DNA of 10,367 nt from Clostridia bacterium (GTDB lineage Bacteria > Bacillota > Clostridia > Peptostreptococcales > Anaerovoracaceae): the NCBI GenBank assembly GCA_024682015.1, contig JAIKZT010000254.1:1-10367 (forward strand), written 5' to 3'. Each line of letters opens with the position of its first letter. The stretch's first letter is position 1. The notes below the pieces were generated by a model, which saw only the letters and a list, made by a program, of their open reading frames with translations, did not search any database and was not told the DNA's origin. Shown piece after piece: positions 1 through 8,073 of this stretch. A program made the translations under genes and the position numbers.

Positions 1-1
1 G

Positions 2-2365
<2,364 letters not shown>

Positions 2366-2374
2366 GAGGAACCA

Positions 2375-3805
2375 ATGGACAAGCAGAACCTGACCATGCT
2401 CACCGACTTTTACGAGCTGACCATGGCAAACGGCTATTTCCTGGAAGGACTGGGCGACAAGATCGTCTACTTCGACCTGTTCTACCGCAGGAATCCCGAG
2501 AACGGCGGCTACGTTATCGCGGCGGGGCTGGAGCCGCTCATCGACTACCTGAAGAACATCCGCTTTACGGAGGACGACCTGGCTTTCCTGAAGAAGAAGG
2601 GCTTCGACGACGCGTTTCTCGACTATCTGCGGCACTTTGAGTTCGCCTGCGACGTGTGGGCCGTGCCCGAAGGCACGCCGGTCTTTCCCGGAGAACCTCT
2701 CGTGGTCGTCAGAGGGCCGGCCATCCAGGCGCAGTTCATCGAGACGATGGCTCTGCTCATCATCTCCCACCAGAGCCTCATCGCCACGAAGGCCAACCGC
2801 ATCGTGCGGGCAGCGGAAGGACGGGCCATCATGGAATTCGGTTCCCGGCGGGCTCACGGCTCGGATGCGGCCATCATGGGCGCGCGCTCCGCGTACATCG
2901 GCGGCGTCGCGGGGACGGCCTGCGCCATCTGCGAACCCGAGTTCGGCATCCCCGCGCTAGGCACCATGGCGCATTCCTGGGTGCAGCTGTTCGACAGCGA
3001 ATACGAGGCCTTTACCGCTTATGCGCGGCATTATCCCGACAACTGCACGCTGCTCGTGGATACGTACGACGTGCTGAAGAGCGGCGTTCCCAACGCGATC
3101 CGCGTGTTCGACGAACTCAAGCCGAACAAGAAGGGCATCCGCATCGATTCCGGCGACATCTCCTATCTCACGAAGAAGGCGAGAAAGATGCTGGACGAGG
3201 CGGGTCATCCCGACGCGAAGATCGTCATCTCGAACTCTCTCGACGAGAACATCATCCGCGACGTGCTGCGCCAGGGCGCGTTCATCGACAGCTTCGGCGT
3301 GGGTGAGCGGCTGATCACGTCCAAGGCCGAGCCCGTGCTCGGCGGCGTGTACAAGCTGTGCGCCGTGGAAAAGGAAGACGGCACGGTCGTGCCGAAGATC
3401 AAAGTCTCGGAGAACGTGGAAAAGGTCACGAACCCCGGCTACAAGAGGGTCTACCGCCTGTATGGCAAGGAAGACGGCACAGCCTTCGCGGACGTCATCT
3501 GCCTGGCGGACGAGCATCCTCCCGTGCCCGGCGATTATACGGTCGTTGACCCGCAGAGCCCCCGCATGATCAAGCACCTCGACAGCGACTTCGAGGTCCG
3601 CGAGCTGCTCGTTCCCGTCTTCGACAAGGGCGAACTGGTTTACGAAGTGCCTGCTCTGAAGGATGTCCGCCAGCACTGCATGGACAGCGTGGCGAAGGTC
3701 TGGGAGGAAGTGCTGCGTTTCGAGAATCCCCACCGGTACTACGTGGACCTGTCTCCGCGCCTGTGGGAACTGAAGAACAAGATGCTGGAGGAGTACGACA
3801 TTTAA
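2375..3805 (+). CDS. pncB: Nicotinate phosphoribosyltransferase
   Basis: The enzyme makes nicotinate mononucleotide from nicotinate and PRPP with ATP hydrolysis; this is the entry step of the Preiss-Handler NAD salvage pathway in the cytoplasm. The 476 residues match the usual length of the Gram-positive-type enzyme. The N-terminus has the family pattern LTDFYELTMANGYF (residues 9-22). Active-site blocks follow: EFGSRRAHG (154-162), GTMAHS (196-201), LLVDTYDV (226-233), RIDSGD (256-261) and FGVGERLITS (307-316). His200 in GTMAHS is probably the autophosphorylated histidine by family analogy. The C-terminal YVDLSPRLWELKNKML block is typical. A strong AGGAGG (2364-2369) overlaps the uvrA stop codon and fixes the ATG start. 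The alpha/beta hydrolase begins 1 nt after the stop. It probably shares an mRNA with uvrA, linking NAD supply to a repair operon; that functional link is inference. Confidence 0.96.
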   Translation: MDKQNLTMLTDFYELTMANGYFLEGLGDKIVYFDLFYRRNPENGGYVIAAGLEPLIDYLKNIRFTEDDLAFLKKKGFDDAFLDYLRHFEFACDVWAVPEGTPVFPGEPLVVVRGPAIQAQFIETMALLIISHQSLIATKANRIVRAAEGRAIMEFGSRRAHGSDAAIMGARSAYIGGVAGTACAICEPEFGIPALGTMAHSWVQLFDSEYEAFTAYARHYPDNCTLLVDTYDVLKSGVPNAIRVFDELKPNKKGIRIDSGDISYLTKKARKMLDEAGHPDAKIVISNSLDENIIRDVLRQGAFIDSFGVGERLITSKAEPVLGGVYKLCAVEKEDGTVVPKIKVSENVEKVTNPGYKRVYRLYGKEDGTAFADVICLADEHPPVPGDYTVVDPQSPRMIKHLDSDFEVRELLVPVFDKGELVYEVPALKDVRQHCMDSVAKVWEEVLRFENPHRYYVDLSPRLWELKNKMLEEYDI

Positions 3806-3806
3806 A

Positions 3807-4829
3807 ATGGAAAACTACAGTTTTAGCAGCTCCGACAAGAAGAGCACCATTCAGTATTACGTGTGGGCGCCGGATAGCGAGGCGCAGCGTGCCAAGCCCG
3901 TCGCCATTCTGCAGATCATCCACGGGATGAGCGAATACGTCGGGCGGTACGGCGCCTTTGCCGAATGGCTCGCGTCCCAGGGCATCCTCGTCGTGGGAGA
4001 CGACCACATCGGCCACGGCACCACCAGCAAGCCCGAGGATTACGGCTATTTCGGCCATCAGGACGGCTGGAAGCACCTCGTGGACGACGAGGAAAAGCTC
4101 CGCTGCCTCATGCGGGAGAAGTATCCCGACACGCCTTACGTCATCCTGGGCCACAGCATGGGATCCTTCATCCTGCGGGCGTGGCTGGCCATGTATGCGA
4201 AGGCGGCGGACGTGGACGGCTGCATCATCATGGGGACCTGCGGCAGCAACAAGGCGCTGGGCGCGGGCGCTGCCCTCACGAGCCTGCTCATCGGCCTGAA
4301 GGGCGAGAAGAAGTACAGCAAGTTCATCACGGGTCTCGCCATGGGTCCCTACGCCAAGCCGTTCGCCGAGGAAAAGAGCACCGTCGCCTGGCTCAGCCGC
4401 GACAAAGCCGTCTACCAGGCTTACGAAAAGGATCCGATGGCCGGCTTCCCGTTTACGCTGGGTGGGTATCTGGATCTGTTCGCGCTCATCCGCTACATCA
4501 CGGCGGACGCCTGGTACGAAAAGGTTCCCAAGGACCTGACGATGCTGCTCACGTCCGGATCGAACGATCCCGTGGGCGACTTCGGCAAAGGCGTGGCGGA
4601 GACTTACGACAAACTGAAGGCCGCCGGCTGCGCGGACGTGTCCCTGCTGCTGTACGAGGACATGCGCCACGAGATCCTCAACGAGATCGGCAAAGAGAAG
4701 GTCTGGGAAGACATGCGCGACTTCGTGGTCGACATGGCGGAAGAACACGGCCTGCCCGCCGATCAGCGCGGCATTCCGGACGACGATGAACCCGCCGTCA
4801 AACCCCTCGTCGAAGGCGCTTCCTGGTAG
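3807..4829 (+). CDS. Alpha/beta hydrolase, lysophospholipase / monoacylglycerol lipase-like
   Basis: This 340-residue serine hydrolase belongs to the Hydrolase_4 (serine aminopeptidase S33 / monoacylglycerol lipase-like) group. The oxyanion-hole segment is IHGMSEYVGRY (residues 38-48). The nucleophile elbow GHSMGS (115-120) supplies Ser117, GSNDPVG (251-257) supplies Asp254 and MRHEILNE (286-293) supplies His288, so the triad is complete. Early blocks such as VVGDDHIGHG (62-71) match bacterial 'alpha/beta hydrolase, lysophospholipase' annotations. No signal peptide or transmembrane helix is seen, so it should be cytoplasmic. A 27-residue acidic, proline-containing tail follows the last helix of the fold. 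The ATG lies 1 nt after the pncB stop, with GGAGGAG at 3787-3793 inside pncB as a somewhat distant ribosome binding site, so translational coupling is likely. The substrate cannot be told from sequence; a lipid ester is the family-based guess. Confidence 0.87.
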   Translation: MENYSFSSSDKKSTIQYYVWAPDSEAQRAKPVAILQIIHGMSEYVGRYGAFAEWLASQGILVVGDDHIGHGTTSKPEDYGYFGHQDGWKHLVDDEEKLRCLMREKYPDTPYVILGHSMGSFILRAWLAMYAKAADVDGCIIMGTCGSNKALGAGAALTSLLIGLKGEKKYSKFITGLAMGPYAKPFAEEKSTVAWLSRDKAVYQAYEKDPMAGFPFTLGGYLDLFALIRYITADAWYEKVPKDLTMLLTSGSNDPVGDFGKGVAETYDKLKAAGCADVSLLLYEDMRHEILNEIGKEKVWEDMRDFVVDMAEEHGLPADQRGIPDDDEPAVKPLVEGASW

Positions 4830-4838
4830 GAGAAGTCC

Positions 4839-5501
4839 ATGGTCCACATCGGCAATTCCTGGGACGAAAAACTGAAGGGCGAGTTCGACAAGGAATACTA
4901 CCTGAAATTGCGGGAATTCCTGAAGGCCGAGTATTCGTCGCGGGTCATATATCCGAACATGTACGACATCTTCAACGCGCTCAAGGCGGTCAGCTACGAG
5001 GATGTGAAGGTCGTCATCCTCGGCCAGGATCCGTATCACGAGCCTGGCCAGGCGCACGGCATGTGCTTTTCCGTAAAGCCCGGTGTGCCCGTGCCGCCGT
5101 CGCTGCAGAACATGTACAAGGAGATCGCGGACGAGTATCCCGGCTGGCAGATCCCTGCGGACGGCTATCTGCAGAAGTGGGCGGATCAGGGCGTGCTGCT
5201 GCTCAACGCGGTGCTCACCGTGCGGGCGCATCAGGCGAATTCCCACCGGGGCAAGGGCTGGGAGGTGTTCACCGACCGGGTCATTTCGCTCCTTGACGAA
5301 AGGCAAGACCCCGTTATATTCTTATTATGGGGGCGGAATGCGCGTGAAAAGAAGGCTCTCATCCGCCATCCGCAGCACGTGCTGCTCGAGGCGGCTCATC
5401 CCAGCCCGCTTTCGGCGTACAACGGTTTCTTCGGCTGCGGCCACTTCAGAAGGGCCAACGAGCTGCTGAAGAGCTGGGGAAAGGAACCGATCAGGTGGTA
5501 G
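4839..5501 (+). CDS. ung: Uracil-DNA glycosylase, family 1
   Basis: Ung removes uracil from DNA by cleaving the N-glycosidic bond, starting base excision repair. The 220-residue length is typical. The water-activating loop GQDPYH spans residues 62-67 with catalytic Asp64. The uracil pocket follows: GMCFSV (74-79), the VPPSL proline-rich loop (85-89) and LLLNAVLTV (120-128) with Asn123. The DNA-intercalating leucine loop HPSPLSAYNGFFGCGHF (187-203) carries His187. All key residues are present. The ribosome binding site AGGAGAAG (4828-4835) overlaps the stop codon of the preceding hydrolase, giving a 9-nt gap and tight coupling. The stretch at 5313-5327 uses ATA and two consecutive TTA codons, unusual in this gene, and forms part of a promoter-like sequence. 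The family and the function are certain. Confidence 0.98.
   Translation: MVHIGNSWDEKLKGEFDKEYYLKLREFLKAEYSSRVIYPNMYDIFNALKAVSYEDVKVVILGQDPYHEPGQAHGMCFSVKPGVPVPPSLQNMYKEIADEYPGWQIPADGYLQKWADQGVLLLNAVLTVRAHQANSHRGKGWEVFTDRVISLLDERQDPVIFLLWGRNAREKKALIRHPQHVLLEAAHPSPLSAYNGFFGCGHFRRANELLKSWGKEPIRW
5293..5320 (+). promoter_or_regulatory. Sigma-70-like promoter candidate inside ung
   Basis: TTGACG (5293-5298, five of six to the -35 consensus), a 16-nt spacer and TATATT (5315-5320, five of six to the -10 consensus) lie on the + strand in the 3' third of ung. A second AT-rich hexamer, TATTAT, overlaps just downstream. The expected start site is around A5327, giving a leader of about 260 nt before lemA. 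It is the best promoter match I found in the window and could separate the lemA block from the repair operon. It lies in coding sequence, so chance is possible. Confidence 0.45.
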
Positions 5502-5589
5502 GTCCGGCAGGCTCCCGAACATCCTTGTAAACATCGGTCAATCACGGCTTACGCCGGTTGGAATCATCATAGATACGGAGGAAAAACGA
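5502..5589. other. ung-lemA intergenic gap with lemA ribosome binding site
   Basis: This 88-nt gap is the largest in the first half of the window. It holds a clear ribosome binding site GGAGGAA (5577-5583) at good spacing from the lemA ATG. The only inverted repeat I see is a weak 4-bp stem (CGGC/GCCG, 5545-5556) with no T-tract, so there is no convincing terminator for ung. No good -35/-10 pair is visible within the gap itself. Confidence 0.6.
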
Positions 5590-6141
5590 ATGGTACTTGC
5601 AGTTATTCTCGTCATCGTCATTCTTTGCGTGCTGTATGTGCTCGGTTTCTACAACGGGTGCATCAAGCTGCGCAATCAGATCGAGGAGGCGTATTCCACG
5701 ATGGACGTCTATCTCAAGCAGAGATACGACCTCATCCCCAACCTCGTGAACACCGTCAAGGGCTATGCAGAGCACGAACAGGATACGCTGGTCAAGCTCA
5801 CCGAGGCCAGAACGAAGGCCATGGCGGCACAGACCGCGGAGCAGAGGATCGAGACCGAAAAGGGTTTCCAGTTCGCGCTGGCCAGGCTGCTCGCCATCGC
5901 AGAGAACTATCCCGAACTGAAGGCCAACCAGAACTTCCTGCAGCTGCAGAACGAGCTGCGCACGCAGGAGGAGCACATCGCCAACAGCCGCAAGTACTAC
6001 AACGCGGTCGTGCGGGAGTTCAACACGAAGATCGAAAAGATGCCCGGCGCGCTGTTCGCTGGCATGTTCGGCTTCGTCAAGCAGACGCTGTTCGAGATCC
6101 CCGACGTATCCCAGAGAGAAAACGTTACCGTTCAGTTCTAG
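5590..6141 (+). CDS. lemA: LemA family membrane protein
   Basis: LemA-family proteins have one N-terminal membrane helix followed by a long helical-bundle domain; their biochemical role is not settled. The 183 residues are the normal family length. Residues 1-20 are a strongly hydrophobic anchor (VLAVILVIVILCVLYVLGF). The helical domain carries the family blocks YLKQRYDLIPNLVNTV (41-56), ENYPELKAN (105-113) and NSRKYYNAVVREFN (132-145), and ends with a short FEIPDVSQRENVTVQF tail. The ATG is set by GGAGGAA at 5577-5583. The first DUF2207 gene starts 9 nt after the stop, a recurrent LemA gene neighbourhood that suggests a shared envelope function (inference). A hairpin with a T-tract lies 27 nt after the stop codon, inside the next gene, and may set how much transcript continues downstream. 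Confidence 0.95.
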   Translation: MVLAVILVIVILCVLYVLGFYNGCIKLRNQIEEAYSTMDVYLKQRYDLIPNLVNTVKGYAEHEQDTLVKLTEARTKAMAAQTAEQRIETEKGFQFALARLLAIAENYPELKANQNFLQLQNELRTQEEHIANSRKYYNAVVREFNTKIEKMPGALFAGMFGFVKQTLFEIPDVSQRENVTVQF

Positions 6142-6150
6142 GACAACCAT

Positions 6151-7905
6151 ATGAAGAGCACAAAGACAAGGCACGTTTTCGCGTGCCTTTTGTGCATATT
6201 GCTCGTTTTCCTGGCCGTTTCGCCGGCGTCGGCCGTATCGTTTGATACGCAGGGATTCTTTACGACGCTGGACGTGAAGGAAAACGGCGACATGCACGTT
6301 ACAGAAGAGATCTACGTGGACTTTCAGTCGGAAGCCCACGGCATATTCCGCTACATCCCCAAGAAATCCGACGCGTATTACGTCCAGGACGGCGAACTGC
6401 AGAGCAAGAGGATGGTCTACGCCATCAAAAACGTGGAATGCGCGGAGGCGGAGGTCGATCTGGACAGCGAGGATGACCAGCTGATCATCCGGCTCGGTTC
6501 CGCGGATAAGACGGTCACCGGCATGAACAAGTACACGCTGGAGTACGACATCCAGATGTACGAGGACGGCATCCCGGAGTTCGACGAGCTGTACTGGAAC
6601 GTCAAGCCCCCCTATTGGGACACGGACATCGAGTTCTTCGGGTTCACGGTCATCATGCCCAAGGCGTTTGGCAAGTCCGAGGCGGAGGTCATTTCCGGCG
6701 CCGTCGGCACGGGCGACACGCAGCGCGCTTCCTGGACATTCACGGACGACACCCGCATCGACGGTTACATCGAGAACCTGGAATGGGGCGAAGCCGTTAC
6801 CGTGCGGATCATCCTGCCCGAAGGATACTGGACGGGCATGCGGTCGGAGAAGACTTTCGTGCGCACGATCCAGGGCATCATGGGCGCGCTCACCGCGTTC
6901 GTGGTCGGACTGTTCCTCGTGAAAGGCCGCGATCCGAAGGCTGTCAAGACCGTCGAGTTCTACCCGCCGGACGGGCTGCCCTCCGCGGAGGTCGGCTACA
7001 TCTACGATGCGGTATTGAACGAGAAGGACATGACATCCATGGTCATGTGGTTCGCATCCAAGGGCTATCTGAAGATTCACGCGCAGGAAAGCGCGCTGGA
7101 GAAGGGCATCCTGAACAAGAAGCCCCAGGTGCACATCACGCTGGAGAAACTGCAGGAACTGCCGGACGATGCGCCGGAGTACCAGCGGAAGTTTTTCAAC
7201 GCGTTGTTCCGGAAAAGCCGGTACGCCGATCTGGAAGAACTGTCCAAATTGACTTCGTTCGCCGACGACTACGAGGAAGCAAAGAAGCTTCTGTCCGACA
7301 TGTACTCCGATGAAAAGGGGAGCTCGCTGCAGGAGGGCTACGGCAACATGGCCATCGGCTGCCTGTCCGGCATTCTGGCGTTTGGCGCGTTCCTGGCGGG
7401 CGTTTTCCTCGTCCACGCCATCAACCACTACATCTTCCAGCTGCTGGGCACGCTGGCGATCTGCGCGATCGTCATCATCGCCTGCTGCGTCAACATGAGC
7501 CGCCCGACGCCTTACCGCCAGCAGATGCTCGGCCGGATCAAAGGATTCCGGGAGTTCATCCAGATGGCGGAACTCGACCGGGTCAACCAGCTCGTCGAGC
7601 AGGATCCGGACTATTTCTACAACATCCTGCCGTACGCCTACGTCTTCGACCTGACGGACAAGTGGTCGAAGAACTTCGACAAGCTCGCGGCGCATCCGCC
7701 CACCTGGTACGAAGGGCCGCCTGCGATCTGGTATGAGCCTGCGGTGTTCTACGGCGCCATGGACCGCAGCGTCAACAGGAGCCTGTCCGACTCATCCATC
7801 CATACGACGAGCGCGCAGAGCTTCTCCTCCAGCGGTTCGCACAGTTCCGGCGGAGGCGGCTTCTCCGGCGGCGGCGGTGGCGGCGGCGGTGGCGGCGGCT
7901 GGTAA
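6151..7905 (+). CDS. DUF2207 membrane protein, tandem copy 1
   Basis: This 584-residue protein belongs to the DUF2207 (YciQ-like predicted membrane protein) family, whose function is unknown. A signal peptide covers residues 1-28, with likely cleavage after SPASA. The exported domain (about 29-238) has the DMHVTEEIYVDF and AHGIFRYIP blocks and one cysteine, Cys97. A membrane helix at about 239-257 is followed by KGRDPKAVK, which places residues 258-398 inside by the positive-inside rule. Two more helices lie at about 399-422 and 428-447. The C-terminal part has the family block GFREFIQMAELDR...YFYNILPYAYVF (465-499). It ends in a Ser-rich stretch, then eleven Gly and a final Trp. Only a weak AGGA (6140-6143) precedes the ATG, so coupling to lemA, 9 nt upstream, is likely. 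It is the most diverged of the three copies. Family assignment is firm, role unknown. Confidence 0.92.
   Translation: MKSTKTRHVFACLLCILLVFLAVSPASAVSFDTQGFFTTLDVKENGDMHVTEEIYVDFQSEAHGIFRYIPKKSDAYYVQDGELQSKRMVYAIKNVECAEAEVDLDSEDDQLIIRLGSADKTVTGMNKYTLEYDIQMYEDGIPEFDELYWNVKPPYWDTDIEFFGFTVIMPKAFGKSEAEVISGAVGTGDTQRASWTFTDDTRIDGYIENLEWGEAVTVRIILPEGYWTGMRSEKTFVRTIQGIMGALTAFVVGLFLVKGRDPKAVKTVEFYPPDGLPSAEVGYIYDAVLNEKDMTSMVMWFASKGYLKIHAQESALEKGILNKKPQVHITLEKLQELPDDAPEYQRKFFNALFRKSRYADLEELSKLTSFADDYEEAKKLLSDMYSDEKGSSLQEGYGNMAIGCLSGILAFGAFLAGVFLVHAINHYIFQLLGTLAICAIVIIACCVNMSRPTPYRQQMLGRIKGFREFIQMAELDRVNQLVEQDPDYFYNILPYAYVFDLTDKWSKNFDKLAAHPPTWYEGPPAIWYEPAVFYGAMDRSVNRSLSDSSIHTTSAQSFSSSGSHSSGGGGFSGGGGGGGGGGGW
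6168..6191 (+). terminator. Terminator-like hairpin in first codons of DUF2207 copy 1
   Basis: An 8-bp perfect stem (AAGGCACG 6168-6175 with CGTGCCTT 6182-6189) encloses a 6-nt loop, TTTTCG, and is followed by a short T-run (6188-6191). It lies 27 nt after the lemA stop codon, where a Rho-independent terminator would be expected, yet inside codons 6-14 of the next gene. The T-tract is short, so partial termination (attenuation) seems more likely than full. Copies 2 and 3 lack this hairpin in their 5' ends. Confidence 0.5.
7867..7899 (+). repeat. GGN trinucleotide tract encoding eleven glycines (copy 1)
   Basis: Eleven consecutive Gly codons precede the terminal Trp codon and TAA. The codons run in a 12-nt period (GGC GGC GGC GGT, almost three times), which suggests growth by slippage or unequal recombination. 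The preceding residues, SSGGGGFS, extend the Gly/Ser-rich tail. Confidence 0.9.
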
Positions 7906-8073
7906 AACGCCCGTCTTTTCGCCCGGGCTTTTGTTGCCGCCCAAGCATTGCGGCGCCACGAGATTGCGCTGCGGACAAGGCCTCACAGGCCACGATCGAT
8001 ATGACTAAGAAGAACCCATTGAAAAAACGCATAGCAACGGCGCTCCTCGCTCTGTGCTTCGTGCTTCTGGCGG
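7900..8073 (+). repeat. Direct repeat A: spacer plus signal-peptide region before DUF2207 copy 2
   Basis: This block comprises the terminal Trp and stop codons of copy 1, the 95-nt spacer and the first 73 nt of copy 2. It is repeated at 9726-9900. The spacers differ by six substitutions and one T indel. Bases 8016-8073 are identical, 58 of 58, to 9843-9900, including every synonymous position. The spacer includes the terminator-like hairpin, a second possible stem (GCCGC/GCGGC around 7936-7953) and a GATCGAT just before the start codon. Confidence 0.9.
7904..7935 (+). terminator. Terminator-like hairpin after DUF2207 copy 1
   Basis: GCCCG (7909-7913) pairs with CGGGC (7924-7928) across a 10-nt loop. 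Beyond one bulged C, the AAAA at 7904-7907, which starts within the stop codon, can pair with the TTTT at 7929-7932. The T-run continues as GTT. The element is repeated after copy 2 with one extra T in the loop. It is a moderate intrinsic terminator or attenuator candidate; no clear promoter follows it before copy 2. Confidence 0.5.

Noticed and set aside
5545..5556. Small inverted repeat CGGC-TTAC-GCCG between ung and lemA as a terminator
   Set aside because: The stem is only 4 bp and no T-run follows.
5542..7695. Very long open frame (717 codons) on the - strand opposite lemA and DUF2207 copy 1, and similar ones at 980-2242, 3570-5306 and 8076-9632
   Set aside because: They lie antisense to genes with clear family motifs and have the Arg/His/Leu/Val-rich composition expected of shadow frames in GC-rich DNA. 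No recognisable domain or convincing ribosome binding site was seen.
7979..7991. GGCCT-CAC-AGGCC hairpin just upstream of DUF2207 copy 2 as an operator or translation control element
   Set aside because: The stem is broken by a mismatch in the otherwise near-identical spacer before copy 3, so it is not conserved.
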